A stretch of 64,000 bases of DNA, taken from positions 124,001 through 188,000 of the forward strand of contig NZ_JAAITA010000001.1 in NCBI RefSeq assembly GCF_013304445.1, in the 5' to 3' direction. The position numbers were made by a program, and so were the translations under genes. This DNA is from Blautia hansenii. Its GTDB lineage: Bacteria; Bacillota; Clostridia; Lachnospirales; Lachnospiraceae. Below, in pieces: positions 1-9,032 of the stretch. The notes beneath the pieces were generated by a model. The model saw only the letters and a program-made list of their open reading frames with translations. It made no database searches and was not told where the DNA came from. Every line of letters starts with the position of its first letter. The first letter of the stretch is position 1.

Positions 1-78
1 AAAAGAAAAATGTTAGAAAATTAAAAGGACTTTAAAGGAAAATTAAAAGTTTATTCAGGATTTTGTGACTTATAATAA

Positions 79-107
79 TTGTAAATACCCTTAGAATGAT
101 GTATACT
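79..107 (+). promoter_or_regulatory. Candidate promoter of the polysaccharide locus
   Basis: A -35 hexamer TTGTAA (79-84) and a -10 hexamer TATACT (102-107) are separated by 17 bases. The resulting leader would be about 120 nt. It contains short inverted pairs (CTGCTG at 142-147 with CAGCAG at 172-177; CCTCT at 163-167 with AGAGG at 177-181). A second TATAAT occurs at 191-196 but lacks a good -35. No gene is visible in 1-234. The upstream neighbour is outside the window, so this may be internal to a longer operon. Confidence 0.5.
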
Positions 108-234
108 GTCTACGTTAGAACCTTCTTGTTGGAATGAGTAGACTGCTGTCCGCATTTTGTTGCCTCTTCATTCAGCAGAGGGTATCTTTGTATAATGGAA
201 GATTTGAGTATAAGTATGGAAGAAGGACAAAAAA

Positions 235-2118
235 ATGGAAAGACAGGATAAAAAGCAAGAGCATTTACTGGATTTACAATGGGTAAGAAGAGCCTTGCTG
301 TTGGCATTATTTGATATTGGAATTATAATTGCATCATCACTGCTTGCTCTCATGGCACGATTTGATTTTTCTTATGCAGGAATTGAAGTACCGTATCTGT
401 CAAATTTGTATCATTATTTGCCAATAGGTATTGCATTGAATTTGATTATTTTTTATTTTTGTCGTATGTATCACAGTCTTTGGAAATTTGTAGGTGTTCA
501 TGAAGTAGGATATATTTTGATTGCAAATGGAATTGCCTTTTTAGTGCAGATTGCAAGCATGTATATGCTGCAGTATTCTATGCCGAGAAGCTATTTCTTT
601 TTTCAGATTTTATTGCAGACGGCTATGGTATCTGCCTTGCGGTTTTCTTATCGCTTTTTGCGCCATTTAAAAGAGGTTAAAGAGCAGAAGTTCAGTGGAT
701 GGAATAAATGGAAGCGGGTTATGGTGGTTGGAGCCGGAGAAGCAGGTAGAGCTATTATAAAAGAAATTATGGACAGTAAGTTTTTGTCAATGAAAATATG
801 TTGTGTGATTGATGATGACCGCAACAAAGCAGGGCGTTATATAAATGGTATTCCTATTGTGGGAGACCGCTCTACCATCTTGAAAAATGTAGAAGAATAC
901 AAAATTAAAAGTATTATTCTGGCCATTCCTTCTGCCCCATTAGAAGAGAAAAAAGAAATCCTGGAAATCTGTCAAATGTCTGGCTGTGAATTGAAAACTT
1001 TGCCGGGAATGTATCAGCTGATTGATGGTGAGGTAAATGTCAGTAAATTAAGAGATGTAGAAATCACAGATTTACTTGGGAGAGAGCCCATACAGGTCAA
1101 TCTGGATGAAATCATGGGATATGTGAAAGATAAGGTAGTCATGGTAACCGGCGGCGGAGGTTCTATCGGAAGTGAATTGTGCCGTCAGATTGCGGCATAT
1201 CAGCCAAAGCAGTTGATTGTCTTTGATATTTATGAGAATAATGCTTATGAAATCCAGCAGGAATTGCAGCGCCATTATCCAGAATTGAATCTGGAAACGT
1301 TGATTGGTTCTGTGCGGAATACCCATCGGATAAACAGTATTTTTGAGACATATCATCCGGATATTGTGTACCATGCGGCAGCTCATAAGCATGTCCCACT
1401 GATGGAAGACAGTCCGAATGAGGCAATTAAGAACAATGTGTTTGGGACATATAAAACCGCCAAAGCAGCCAGTGACAACGGAGTCAAACGTTTTGTGCTG
1501 ATTTCTACAGATAAGGCAGTAAATCCCACGAATATTATGGGGGCATCTAAACGACTATGTGAAATGATTGTTCAGAGCTTTAATAAAATATCGGATACAG
1601 AGTTTGTTGCGGTGCGCTTTGGAAATGTACTGGGAAGTAATGGAAGTGTGATTCCTTTGTTTAAAAAGCAGATTGCAGAGGGCGGCCCTGTAACGGTTAC
1701 AGACAAAAATATTATTCGATATTTTATGACGATTCCGGAGGCTGTATCTTTGGTGCTTCAGGCAGGAGCCTATGCCAGAGGAGGAGAAATTTTTGTCCTG
1801 GAAATGGGAAAACCGGTGAAAATTGATGATATGGCCAGAAATCTGATCCGTCTGTCCGGCTACACTCCGGATATAGACATTAAGATTGAATATACGGGAC
1901 TTCGTCCGGGAGAAAAATTGTATGAAGAACTTTTGATGGCAGAGGAAGGCATGAAAGAAACTGCCAACAAACTGATTCATATTGGGAAACCCATTGAAAT
2001 GAACGAGGATGAATTTTTCCAGCAGCTGGCAGATTTAAAAGAAGCGTGCTATCAGGACGATGTACAGATTAAAGAGAAAGTGGCGGAGATGGTTCCGACT
2101 TATCATATGAAAGCGTAA
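235..2118 (+). CDS. Membrane nucleoside-diphosphate-sugar 4,6-dehydratase (PglF/CapD/WbpM family)
   Basis: The family converts UDP-GlcNAc or a related UDP-sugar to the 4-keto-6-deoxy sugar, the first step to bacillosamine/QuiNAc-type sugars at the start of many surface glycans. The 627-residue length is typical of the long membrane form. Four hydrophobic helices occupy roughly residues 15-140. A Rossmann-like CoA-binding fold follows (VVGAGEAGRA, about 160-290). The catalytic SDR domain begins near residue 303 with GGGGSIGSE (NAD binding). The active-site stretch TDKAVNPTNIMGASKR, about 425-440, has the family's usual Met before the GASK in place of the SDR Tyr. The next two genes are an aminotransferase and an initiating transferase, which supports amino-sugar synthesis. 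The start is preceded by an AGAAGGA ribosome site. The exact substrate is not determinable. Confidence 0.92.
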   Translation: MERQDKKQEHLLDLQWVRRALLLALFDIGIIIASSLLALMARFDFSYAGIEVPYLSNLYHYLPIGIALNLIIFYFCRMYHSLWKFVGVHEVGYILIANGIAFLVQIASMYMLQYSMPRSYFFFQILLQTAMVSALRFSYRFLRHLKEVKEQKFSGWNKWKRVMVVGAGEAGRAIIKEIMDSKFLSMKICCVIDDDRNKAGRYINGIPIVGDRSTILKNVEEYKIKSIILAIPSAPLEEKKEILEICQMSGCELKTLPGMYQLIDGEVNVSKLRDVEITDLLGREPIQVNLDEIMGYVKDKVVMVTGGGGSIGSELCRQIAAYQPKQLIVFDIYENNAYEIQQELQRHYPELNLETLIGSVRNTHRINSIFETYHPDIVYHAAAHKHVPLMEDSPNEAIKNNVFGTYKTAKAASDNGVKRFVLISTDKAVNPTNIMGASKRLCEMIVQSFNKISDTEFVAVRFGNVLGSNGSVIPLFKKQIAEGGPVTVTDKNIIRYFMTIPEAVSLVLQAGAYARGGEIFVLEMGKPVKIDDMARNLIRLSGYTPDIDIKIEYTGLRPGEKLYEELLMAEEGMKETANKLIHIGKPIEMNEDEFFQQLADLKEACYQDDVQIKEKVAEMVPTYHMKA

Positions 2119-2151
2119 GTAGATAAATTATAAACGTAATAGTTCAATAAC

Positions 2152-2179
2152 TTGCTTTTATAAGAAAAACAGATATAAT
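2152..2179 (+). promoter_or_regulatory. Candidate internal promoter
   Basis: In the 99-base gap after the dehydratase, TTGCTT (2152-2157) and TATAAT (2174-2179) are 16 bases apart, upstream of the aminotransferase start at 2218. No strong hairpin lies in the gap, so the genes may be both co-transcribed and separately started. Confidence 0.4.
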
Positions 2180-2217
2180 AAGAAATAGAACTAAGAAGAT
2201 TTGGAGAATATACAATT

Positions 2218-3420
2218 ATGAAAGTACCATTTTCACCACCAGACATCACAGAAGAAGAGATTGCTGAAGTTGCAGATACTTTGCGAAGCGGTTGGATTAC
2301 TACAGGACCGAAAACAAAAAGATTTGAAAATGAAATTGCAGCATATTGTCATACTGCAAAAGCAGCATGCCTTAACTCTGCTACAGCAAGTCTGGAATTG
2401 AGCCTTCGTATTCTAGGAGTTGGACCGGGAGATGAGGTTATCACCAGTGCATATACCTATACAGCATCCTGCAGTGTTATCTGCCATGTAGGGGCAATAC
2501 CTGTTCTGGTAGATACAGTTCCGGGCACTTTTGATATGAATCCGGAAAAAGTAAGAGAAGCAGTATCAGAAAAAACAAAGGCAGTAATAGCAGTAGATTT
2601 GGCTGGTATTATTTATCCGCACTACCGGGAATTATTTCAGATTGCAGAGGAAAAGAAATCTCTTTTTCATGCGAACAATGAGATACAGGAAGCGATGGGA
2701 AGGATTGCCATTCTTGCTGATGGCGCACATGCCTTTGGTGCTTCCAGAGAGGGAAAAATGGCAGGAGAAATTGCAGACTTTACCAGTTTTTCTTTCCATG
2801 CAGTTAAAAATCTTACAACAGCAGAAGGCGGAGCAGCTGTATGGCGTACCATTCCAGGTATCGATAATGAAGATATTTATAATCAATATATGCTCTATTC
2901 ACTTCATGGACAGAATAAAGACGCCTTGGCTAAAACACAATTAGGAAATTGGGAATATGACATTGCCGGTCCGTATTATAAATGTAACATGACAGATATT
3001 ATGGCATCTATTGGCCTGATACAATTAAAAAGATATCCTGATATTTTAAAGAGAAGACGGGAGATTATCAGAAGATATGATTATGCATTTCAAGACTTGA
3101 ATATTGAAGTTTTGAAACATTATAGTGATAAGCATACTTCCAGTGGGCATTTGTATCTCACACGTCTAGTTGGAAAAAGCAGAGAAGTGTGCAATGATGT
3201 CATTGTGAAAATGGCAGAGGCGGAGATTGCTACAAATGTGCATTATAAACCACTTCCTATGATGACGGCATATAAAAACCTGGGATTTGACATTCAGGAT
3301 TTCCCTAATGCGTATCATATGTTTGAAAATGAAATTACGCTGCCGCTTCATACTTGTCTGACAGATGAGCAGGTAGATTTTATCATTGAAACCTACAGAA
3401 AAATAGTAAAGGAACTGTAA
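2218..3420 (+). CDS. DegT/DnrJ/EryC1/StrS-family PLP sugar aminotransferase
   Basis: PLP enzymes of this family transfer an amino group to keto-sugar nucleotides. Next to a 4,6-dehydratase the likely role is a PglE-like 4-amination. Family signatures are visible: substrate and PLP residues in the N-terminal half (SGWITTGPKT; DEVITSAYTYTAS; about residues 28-90), the Asp-bearing strand ADGAHAFGA near 162-170, and the Schiff-base lysine in SFHAVKNLTTAEGG at about Lys197. The 400 residues fit the family, with a moderate insertion around residues 135-160 rich in charged residues. The stop is followed within two bases by the start of the initiating transferase, implying translational coupling. Which carbon is aminated is inference from context only. 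Confidence 0.9.
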   Translation: MKVPFSPPDITEEEIAEVADTLRSGWITTGPKTKRFENEIAAYCHTAKAACLNSATASLELSLRILGVGPGDEVITSAYTYTASCSVICHVGAIPVLVDTVPGTFDMNPEKVREAVSEKTKAVIAVDLAGIIYPHYRELFQIAEEKKSLFHANNEIQEAMGRIAILADGAHAFGASREGKMAGEIADFTSFSFHAVKNLTTAEGGAAVWRTIPGIDNEDIYNQYMLYSLHGQNKDALAKTQLGNWEYDIAGPYYKCNMTDIMASIGLIQLKRYPDILKRRREIIRRYDYAFQDLNIEVLKHYSDKHTSSGHLYLTRLVGKSREVCNDVIVKMAEAEIATNVHYKPLPMMTAYKNLGFDIQDFPNAYHMFENEITLPLHTCLTDEQVDFIIETYRKIVKEL

Positions 3421-3422
3421 GC

Positions 3423-4121
3423 ATGTTAAAAAGTTGGGATGCACTTCCGCAGAAAATGAAACAGGAAGAAGTAAAAAAATATTATAGGTACCTTTCCAAA
3501 AAGCGTGGGGCACTTGTGGCCAAACGTTTTTTGGACGTGGTTCTGTCATTTATTTTGACCGTTCTTTTGTTACCGGTAATGCTCATACTGGCAGTATGCA
3601 TTAAACTGGACAGCAAAGGACCGGTTTTTTATCGTCAGGAAAGAGTGACTCAGTATGGAAAAAAGTACCGTATTTTTAAATTTCGGACCATGGTGGCAGA
3701 TGCGGACAAGAAGGGGCCGCTGGTGACTACCGGACAGGATTCCAGAATTACCAGAATGGGGAATAAACTTCGCAAATGTCGTCTGGATGAACTTCCGCAG
3801 TTATTTAATGTACTCACGGGAGATATGAGCTTTGTAGGGACAAGACCGGAAGTACAGAAATATGTAGACAGCTATTCGCCGGAGATGATGGCAACGCTTT
3901 TACTTCCGGCCGGAATTACATCCAGAACCAGTATTGCCTATAAAGATGAAGATGAAATCTTAGACAAATATAGCCAGACAACAGACAAAAGTACAGATGA
4001 AATCTATGTGGAATATGTTTTACCAGAGAAAATGAAATATAACTTGCAGTATTTGATAGAATTTAGCATATGGGGCGATTTTAAGGTTATGATAGACACG
4101 GCCCTTGCGGTGCTGAGATAG
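3423..4121 (+). CDS. Initiating polyprenyl-phosphate sugar-1-phosphate transferase (bacterial sugar transferase family)
   Basis: It moves a sugar-1-phosphate from a UDP-sugar to undecaprenyl phosphate at the inner membrane face, committing the repeat unit. It is a short 232-residue PglC-like form. A basic N-terminal tail of about 34 residues is followed by one hydrophobic re-entrant helix (FLDVVLSFILTVLLLPVMLI, about 39-58). The catalytic core has KFRTM near residue 95, an Arg-Leu-Asp-Glu-Leu-Pro-Gln stretch (RLDELPQLFNVL) and the SFVGTRPE motif near 137-144. It sits directly after the dehydratase and aminotransferase, so a diamino- or amino-deoxy-sugar phosphate is the likely primer. No acetyltransferase (PglD) is present in the window, so the donor may be unacetylated at C4 or acetylated elsewhere. 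Confidence 0.9.
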   Translation: MLKSWDALPQKMKQEEVKKYYRYLSKKRGALVAKRFLDVVLSFILTVLLLPVMLILAVCIKLDSKGPVFYRQERVTQYGKKYRIFKFRTMVADADKKGPLVTTGQDSRITRMGNKLRKCRLDELPQLFNVLTGDMSFVGTRPEVQKYVDSYSPEMMATLLLPAGITSRTSIAYKDEDEILDKYSQTTDKSTDEIYVEYVLPEKMKYNLQYLIEFSIWGDFKVMIDTALAVLR

Positions 4122-4134
4122 ACAGGAGATGAAT

Positions 4135-5358
4135 ATGAAAAAGATAGCAGTAATTTCCATGGGTGTGAAACTTGACAACGAAAAAGGATACAGCCGTTTT
4201 CGGTATATTGGAGAATTTCTGTCTGATGCGGGATATCAGGTGGATTTAATCACTACAACCTTTCAACATTGGGAGAAAGCCCAGAGGAATCTTGATGAGA
4301 TTAAAAAAGAAAACTATAAATTTAATTTAAAATTTATTTATGAGCCGGGATATAAGAAGAATATTGATCTGCGTAGAATCAGAAGCCATCGTATCGCTGC
4401 AAAAAATCTACGGCAGCTTCTGGAAAAAGAAGGGGATTATGATTTGATTTATTGCGAAATCCCTCCAAATGATGTAGCTCTTGCAGCGGCAGAATATGCC
4501 AAATCAAAAGGAATTCCTTTTGTGCCGGATGTCAACGATTTGTGGCCGGAAGCTATGCGTATGGTATTGGACATACCGGTTATCAGTGACATTCTTTTTT
4601 ATCCTCTTTTGAGAGATGCAGAGAAAGTGTATTCTCTGGTATCAGGAATTATTGGGACTTCAGACGAATACCGGGACAGACCATTGAAGAAACAAAAGCT
4701 GAATGTACCGAAAAAGACTGTGTATGTGGGGAATGAAATCGCAGAATTTGATGCAGGAGTGGAAGAATATAGTCCACAGATATCCAAAGGTGGGGACGAA
4801 TTCTGGGTTTCCTATGCGGGAACAATCGGAACGAGTTATGATATCCGCACCATGGTGCTGGCTGGGAAAGCACTCTTAAATCGTGGCAGAAGCCAGATAA
4901 AGATTAAAATTTTGGGAGGAGGACCTTTAAAAGAAGAACTAGAAACCCTGGCAAAAGAGCAGAATTGCAGTAACGTAGAATTTGTAGGTTACGCACCTTA
5001 CCCGAAAATGACGGCCTATCTGGCAAAATCCGATATTCTGGTGAATTCGTTCGTGAAGAAAGCGCCCCAGAGTATTGTGACGAAAATCGGGGATTATCTG
5101 GCAGCGGGAAAACCAATGATTAATACCTGTATGAGTCCGGAATTCAGAAACAAGGTCGAGCATGACGGATTTGGTATCAATATTATGCCGGAGGATGTCA
5201 ACGTTTTGGCAGATGCCATTGAAAAGCTGTATGAAGACGAGGCAGGAAGAACAGAAATGGGGAAAAAGGCGAGGACAATTGCAGAGGAACAGTTTGACAG
5301 ACCCCAGTCTTATAAGAAGATTATTGAATTGATTGAGGAGCTGACAGAAAATGAATAG
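4135..5358 (+). CDS. GT4-family glycosyltransferase
   Basis: A cytoplasmic retaining glycosyltransferase with two Rossmann domains (GT-B). The N-terminal acceptor domain opens with KKIAVISMGVKLDNEKGYSR. The C-terminal donor domain starts near the segment FWVSYAGTIG, followed by ILGGGPLKEEL and a degenerate EX7E region around KKAPQSIVTKIGDYLAAGKP. I chose the second ATG (4135): AGGAG at 4124-4128 gives six-base spacing, whereas the ATG at 4129 abuts the ribosome site. It overlaps the next glycosyltransferase by eight bases. It resembles WbuB-like enzymes acting early after the initiating transferase. Sugar and linkage are unknown. Confidence 0.85.
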   Translation: MKKIAVISMGVKLDNEKGYSRFRYIGEFLSDAGYQVDLITTTFQHWEKAQRNLDEIKKENYKFNLKFIYEPGYKKNIDLRRIRSHRIAAKNLRQLLEKEGDYDLIYCEIPPNDVALAAAEYAKSKGIPFVPDVNDLWPEAMRMVLDIPVISDILFYPLLRDAEKVYSLVSGIIGTSDEYRDRPLKKQKLNVPKKTVYVGNEIAEFDAGVEEYSPQISKGGDEFWVSYAGTIGTSYDIRTMVLAGKALLNRGRSQIKIKILGGGPLKEELETLAKEQNCSNVEFVGYAPYPKMTAYLAKSDILVNSFVKKAPQSIVTKIGDYLAAGKPMINTCMSPEFRNKVEHDGFGINIMPEDVNVLADAIEKLYEDEAGRTEMGKKARTIAEEQFDRPQSYKKIIELIEELTENE

Positions 5359-6421
5359 ACCATTTTTTACTGTGGTGATGCCTGCTTACGGAGTAGAAAA
5401 ATATCTGGAAAAAGCAGTGAAAAGTATTGTTGCACAGACATTTTCGGACTGGGAACTGTTGATTGTGGAGGACGGATCTCCGGATAAAACAGGAGAAATT
5501 GCAGAGAAACTGGCAAAAAACGACGAGAGGCTCCAGGTGTTTCATCATGAGAAAAACCGTGGTTTAAGCCCTGCCAGAAATACAGGAATGAGCCATGCGA
5601 AAGGGCAGTATATCTGGTTTATGGATCCGGATGATTATGTAGAAGCGACTGTGCTGGAAGAAGTGTACAAAGCACTGCAGGAAAATCCGGCCGAGCTGAC
5701 CATTATCGGGCATAAAGAAGAATATTATGACCGGGATGGAAAGCTGAATTATACCCATGAGATTCGGCCGAGAAGGCAGTTTTTTTCCAGTCAGCAGAAG
5801 ATGAGAGAACACATTATCTATCTGGAACAGGAAACTATATACGGATATGCCTGGAACAAGTTTTACAGCCTGGAGCACATACAAAAAGAAAGGCTGCAGT
5901 ATGAAACGGTACGGCTTATCGAAGATATTGTTTTTAATATTCAGTTTTGTATGCATATCCAGGCCATGAATATCCTGGATATTGCGCCGTATCATTATGC
6001 AAAGCGCATGGAAGGAAGTTTGACGACGAAATTTGTACCGGACTATTACCCTCTCCATAGAAGGCGAATAGCCATGCTGTATGACCAGCAGCGTTTCTGG
6101 CAAACCGATACAGAGGAAACCTGTGCCATTCTGGGCAGCCTGTACGGAAGATATATACTCTCCGCCTTAGAGCGAAACTGCGACAGGAGAGCCGGAATGA
6201 AACACAAAGACAGGGCGCAGTTCTGCCGGGAAGTTTTTTCGGATTCCCTTTTTGAAAGCCTGGTGCTCAGGGCAAAAGCCAGAGACAGTAAGGCATTAAA
6301 AATAGCCCTTGTCTGTATGAAACAGAAATCCGTGTTTTTGTGTACAGCTCTGGCAAGAATTGTACATATAGTGCGGAGCGGACTTCCCACGGTGTATTCC
6401 AAGGTGAAATCCAACCGGTAA
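5351..6421 (+). CDS. GT2-family glycosyltransferase
   Basis: A soluble inverting GT-A glycosyltransferase. The N-terminal catalytic domain (about residues 4-110) shows the family pattern: FFTVVMPAYGVEKYL, the UDP-binding IVEDGSPDKTGEI, the acceptor-side NRGLSPARNTG and the metal-binding DxD as MDPDDY (about 92-97). The C-terminal 240 residues are less conserved and lack obvious membrane helices. The start overlaps the end of the preceding GT4 gene, so the two are translationally coupled and probably act consecutively on the same lipid-linked oligosaccharide. Donor sugar not determinable. Confidence 0.88.
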   Translation: MNRPFFTVVMPAYGVEKYLEKAVKSIVAQTFSDWELLIVEDGSPDKTGEIAEKLAKNDERLQVFHHEKNRGLSPARNTGMSHAKGQYIWFMDPDDYVEATVLEEVYKALQENPAELTIIGHKEEYYDRDGKLNYTHEIRPRRQFFSSQQKMREHIIYLEQETIYGYAWNKFYSLEHIQKERLQYETVRLIEDIVFNIQFCMHIQAMNILDIAPYHYAKRMEGSLTTKFVPDYYPLHRRRIAMLYDQQRFWQTDTEETCAILGSLYGRYILSALERNCDRRAGMKHKDRAQFCREVFSDSLFESLVLRAKARDSKALKIALVCMKQKSVFLCTALARIVHIVRSGLPTVYSKVKSNR

Positions 6422-6470
6422 CAGATAAGGAAAAGCAAAGTGAAAATTTTACAAAGCGAGGAAAAAGAAT

Positions 6471-7568
6471 ATGAAAAAATATGATTATGTCTTAGTAGGA
6501 AGCGGATTGTTTTCCGGAGTTTTTGCTTATCATGCCACAAAGGCAGGCAAGAAATGCCTGGTAGTGGAAAAGCGTGATACCATAGGAGGAAATCTTTACT
6601 GTGAAGATGTAGAAGACATTCATGTCCACAAATACGGCGCCCACATTTTCCATACCAGCAATAAAAAAGTATGGCAGTTTGTGAATTCTCTGGTGGAGTT
6701 TAACCGCTATACCAATTCTCCGGTGGCTAATTTCCACGGCGAGATGTATAATATGCCCTTTAATATGAACACCTTCAGTAAAATGTGGAATATCAGCACC
6801 CCGGAAGAGGCAAAAGCGATTATTGAAAAACAGAAAGCCAGCGTAAAGGGAGAACCTAAGAATCTGGAAGAGCAGGCCATCAGTTTAGTTGGAGAGGATA
6901 TTTACAAAAAACTCATCAAGGGCTATACCGAAAAACAATGGGGCCGCGATTGTAAAGATTTACCGTCTTTCATTATTAAGAGACTTCCTGTAAGATATAC
7001 CTATGATAATAATTATTTTAATGATCTGTATCAGGGAATTCCTATCGGCGGCTACAATGTGCTGATAGACAAGCTGTTTGAAGGCTGTGATATGGAAACC
7101 GGTGTGGATTACAATGAAAATCGGGAAAAATACAATGCTCTGGGCGAAAAGCTTCTGTATACAGGAACCATTGATTCTTACTATGATTATTGCTTCGGAA
7201 AGCTGGAATACAGAAGTCTGAAGTTTGAAACAGAAACTTTGGATAAAGAAAATTATCAGGGTGTGGCTGTGGTAAACTATACAGACCGCGAAACTCCCTA
7301 TACCAGAATCATTGAGCATAAGCACTTTGAATTCGGCACACAGCCAAAGACTGTCATTACCAGAGAATATCCGTCGGACTGGCAGGAAGGCATGGAACCT
7401 TACTATCCCATTAATGATGAGAGAAATCAGAGTCTGTACCAGAAATATAAAAAACTGGCAGATAAAGAAGATAAGGTTCTGTTTGGCGGCAGACTGGCAG
7501 AGTATAAGTATTACGATATGGACAAGGTCATTGAGTCCGCATTTCAGTTAGTGGAAAAAGAACTGTAA
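6471..7568 (+). CDS. glf: UDP-galactopyranose mutase
   Basis: A flavoenzyme that interconverts UDP-galactopyranose and UDP-galactofuranose, supplying Galf for surface glycans. The N-terminus has the FAD dinucleotide motif VGSGLFSGVFA (about residues 8-18), followed by VVEKRDTIGGN. HKYGAHIFHTSN is the characteristic mutase signature, and the C-terminal FGGRLAEYKYYDMD contributes the conserved substrate and flavin region. 365 residues matches bacterial Glf. Its presence implies that at least one glycosyltransferase in this locus adds galactofuranose. The ribosome site GCGAGGAAAAAG precedes the ATG. Confidence 0.97.
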   Translation: MKKYDYVLVGSGLFSGVFAYHATKAGKKCLVVEKRDTIGGNLYCEDVEDIHVHKYGAHIFHTSNKKVWQFVNSLVEFNRYTNSPVANFHGEMYNMPFNMNTFSKMWNISTPEEAKAIIEKQKASVKGEPKNLEEQAISLVGEDIYKKLIKGYTEKQWGRDCKDLPSFIIKRLPVRYTYDNNYFNDLYQGIPIGGYNVLIDKLFEGCDMETGVDYNENREKYNALGEKLLYTGTIDSYYDYCFGKLEYRSLKFETETLDKENYQGVAVVNYTDRETPYTRIIEHKHFEFGTQPKTVITREYPSDWQEGMEPYYPINDERNQSLYQKYKKLADKEDKVLFGGRLAEYKYYDMDKVIESAFQLVEKEL

Positions 7569-7592
7569 AGCAGAGAAATAAGGGGATTGTTG

Positions 7593-9011
7593 ATGAAGTT
7601 AGTGAAAAAGGAGTATGTAAAGTATCTGGAATGGGCATTTAAGCTGGCGTATCTGCTGCTGGGACTTGTGACTTTTAATGCCTTTCTGTATGATTCGCCG
7701 GTGCAGCCCCTGTTGGTGAAGGGATGTCTGATATTGGGAGCGTTGGCGCTTTTAGGGAGAATGATTTACTGGAAAGATTATGTGAAGACACCCTATTTGG
7801 TAGTATTGGTGTTGTTTTGTGCCAGCTTTGGCATTAGTATTTTGGTGAATTGGAAGTATGGTGCAGGAATAGCGGACATGAAGTGGATGATATGGACAGG
7901 ATTTTTATTCTTTCTGCTCTATATGTGTGATACAAAGCGAGAGAAGTCTTCCTATAAAAAAGAATTTCATTTCTTCTCCCATGTACTTCTGCTTTACAGT
8001 GGGGGAGCCGCGGCTGTAAGTCTGTATTTGATGCAGACATTGTACCACGCAAAGTGGTTTACTTCAGGGAATGAACTGATGTTAGCGGGATTTTATTGGG
8101 GAAGGCTCTGGGGAGTCTATACAGACCCCAATTATGGCGGTGTGCTCAGTACCCTTGCGGTTTTGCTGTGTCTGTATCATTGCATGACGAAAAAAAGCTG
8201 GAAAAAGATACCCTATGTACTTATTCTTGCAGTGAATTATGGATATATTCTTTTTGCAGATTCCCGGACTGCAGAATTGGCTCTTGCCCTGGCAAGTGTT
8301 TTCTGGCTGATTTTTGCAGGTGTTACAGGCAAGTGGGCGAAGAAAACATTTGCCCTTCGTGTTTTGATGGTTGTTTTTGCTGCCGTTGTTTTTATAGGAG
8401 GCGGTTCCCATGTGAAAACAGGATATAGTGAAAAAATAGAAGCTGAGATAAAAATTATGGATGCGCAAAAACAGCAGAATACACAAAAACAGAACACACA
8501 GGCACAGAATACGCAAAAGACACAACAGACACAACAGACACAACAGACGGAGCGGGCTGCTGATTTGGAAAAGGACGTGACAAACGGCAGGATTGCTCTT
8601 TGGAAAAGCGGACTGGAAATCTGGCAGACCAGCCCAGTGGTGGGAACCGGGTATAATTCCTTTCTTCCATATGTGAGGGAGAAGCTTCCGGATACTTATG
8701 CGGTACATAATTCCCAGGGGGAGTATGTGAGCCTGCATAATGAATACTTAAATATTATGGTTTATCAAGGCCTGTTGGGGATTGGAATTTTTCTGGCATT
8801 TGGCATTCTGGTATTTTGCCGGTGGGGAAAAAATATTCTTAAAACAGAAGATTCGGATCGGAATTACATAGGAATACTTTCTGCCTGCATTCTGGTAGTG
8901 GCTGTGGCTATGGGATTTCTAATGGAAGGGCTCTATACAAACTCCCCGGCAGCATTTGTGCTGTGGACATTCTTGGGATATCTGATGCAGTACATGCAGA
9001 GTACAAAATAA
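7593..9011 (+). CDS. O-antigen ligase/polymerase (Wzy-like) membrane protein
   Basis: A polytopic membrane protein with about ten to twelve hydrophobic helices. It has the Wzy_C-type segment near residues 355-405 (VGTGYNSFLP..., then HNEYLNIMVYQGLLGI), where the conserved His-Asn lies before a helix. These proteins polymerise lipid-linked repeat units or ligate the chain at the outer membrane face. The large external loop before that segment contains a low-complexity Gln/Thr/Asn stretch (about residues 290-320) built from short DNA repeats. I prefer ATG 7593 over TTG 7587 because AGGGG at 7581-7585 gives normal spacing. Polymerase versus ligase cannot be settled from sequence. As the only such protein beside the flippase, polymerase is likelier. 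Confidence 0.8.
   Translation: MKLVKKEYVKYLEWAFKLAYLLLGLVTFNAFLYDSPVQPLLVKGCLILGALALLGRMIYWKDYVKTPYLVVLVLFCASFGISILVNWKYGAGIADMKWMIWTGFLFFLLYMCDTKREKSSYKKEFHFFSHVLLLYSGGAAAVSLYLMQTLYHAKWFTSGNELMLAGFYWGRLWGVYTDPNYGGVLSTLAVLLCLYHCMTKKSWKKIPYVLILAVNYGYILFADSRTAELALALASVFWLIFAGVTGKWAKKTFALRVLMVVFAAVVFIGGGSHVKTGYSEKIEAEIKIMDAQKQQNTQKQNTQAQNTQKTQQTQQTQQTERAADLEKDVTNGRIALWKSGLEIWQTSPVVGTGYNSFLPYVREKLPDTYAVHNSQGEYVSLHNEYLNIMVYQGLLGIGIFLAFGILVFCRWGKNILKTEDSDRNYIGILSACILVVAVAMGFLMEGLYTNSPAAFVLWTFLGYLMQYMQSTK
8472..8546 (+). repeat. Short tandem repeats encoding a Gln/Thr/Asn-rich loop
   Basis: The segment ends in three perfect head-to-tail copies of the 9-base unit ACACAACAG (8520-8546), in frame as Thr-Gln-Gln three times. 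They are preceded by degenerate 12-15-base units giving Gln-Asn-Thr-Gln. The unit length is a multiple of three, so copy-number change would alter loop length without shifting frame. Confidence 0.85.
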
Positions 9012-9032
9012 AAGAAAAGGCGGAAACAAAAG

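Noticed and set aside
5564-6103. Minus-strand open frame of 179 codons opposite a GT2 gene
   Set aside because: The plus-strand frame carries all GT2 motifs; this one shows no domain or ribosome site.
7587-7592. TTG start for the polymerase gene
   Set aside because: The ATG six bases later has the better distance to AGGGG.
8472-8546. CRISPR-like array
   Set aside because: Units are 9-15 bases, head to tail, without spacers and in frame within a gene.
8082-8738. Long minus-strand open frame of 218 codons inside the polymerase gene
   Set aside because: It is antisense to a clear membrane protein, has Cys/His/Leu-rich random composition from the CA-rich repeat, and no ribosome site.
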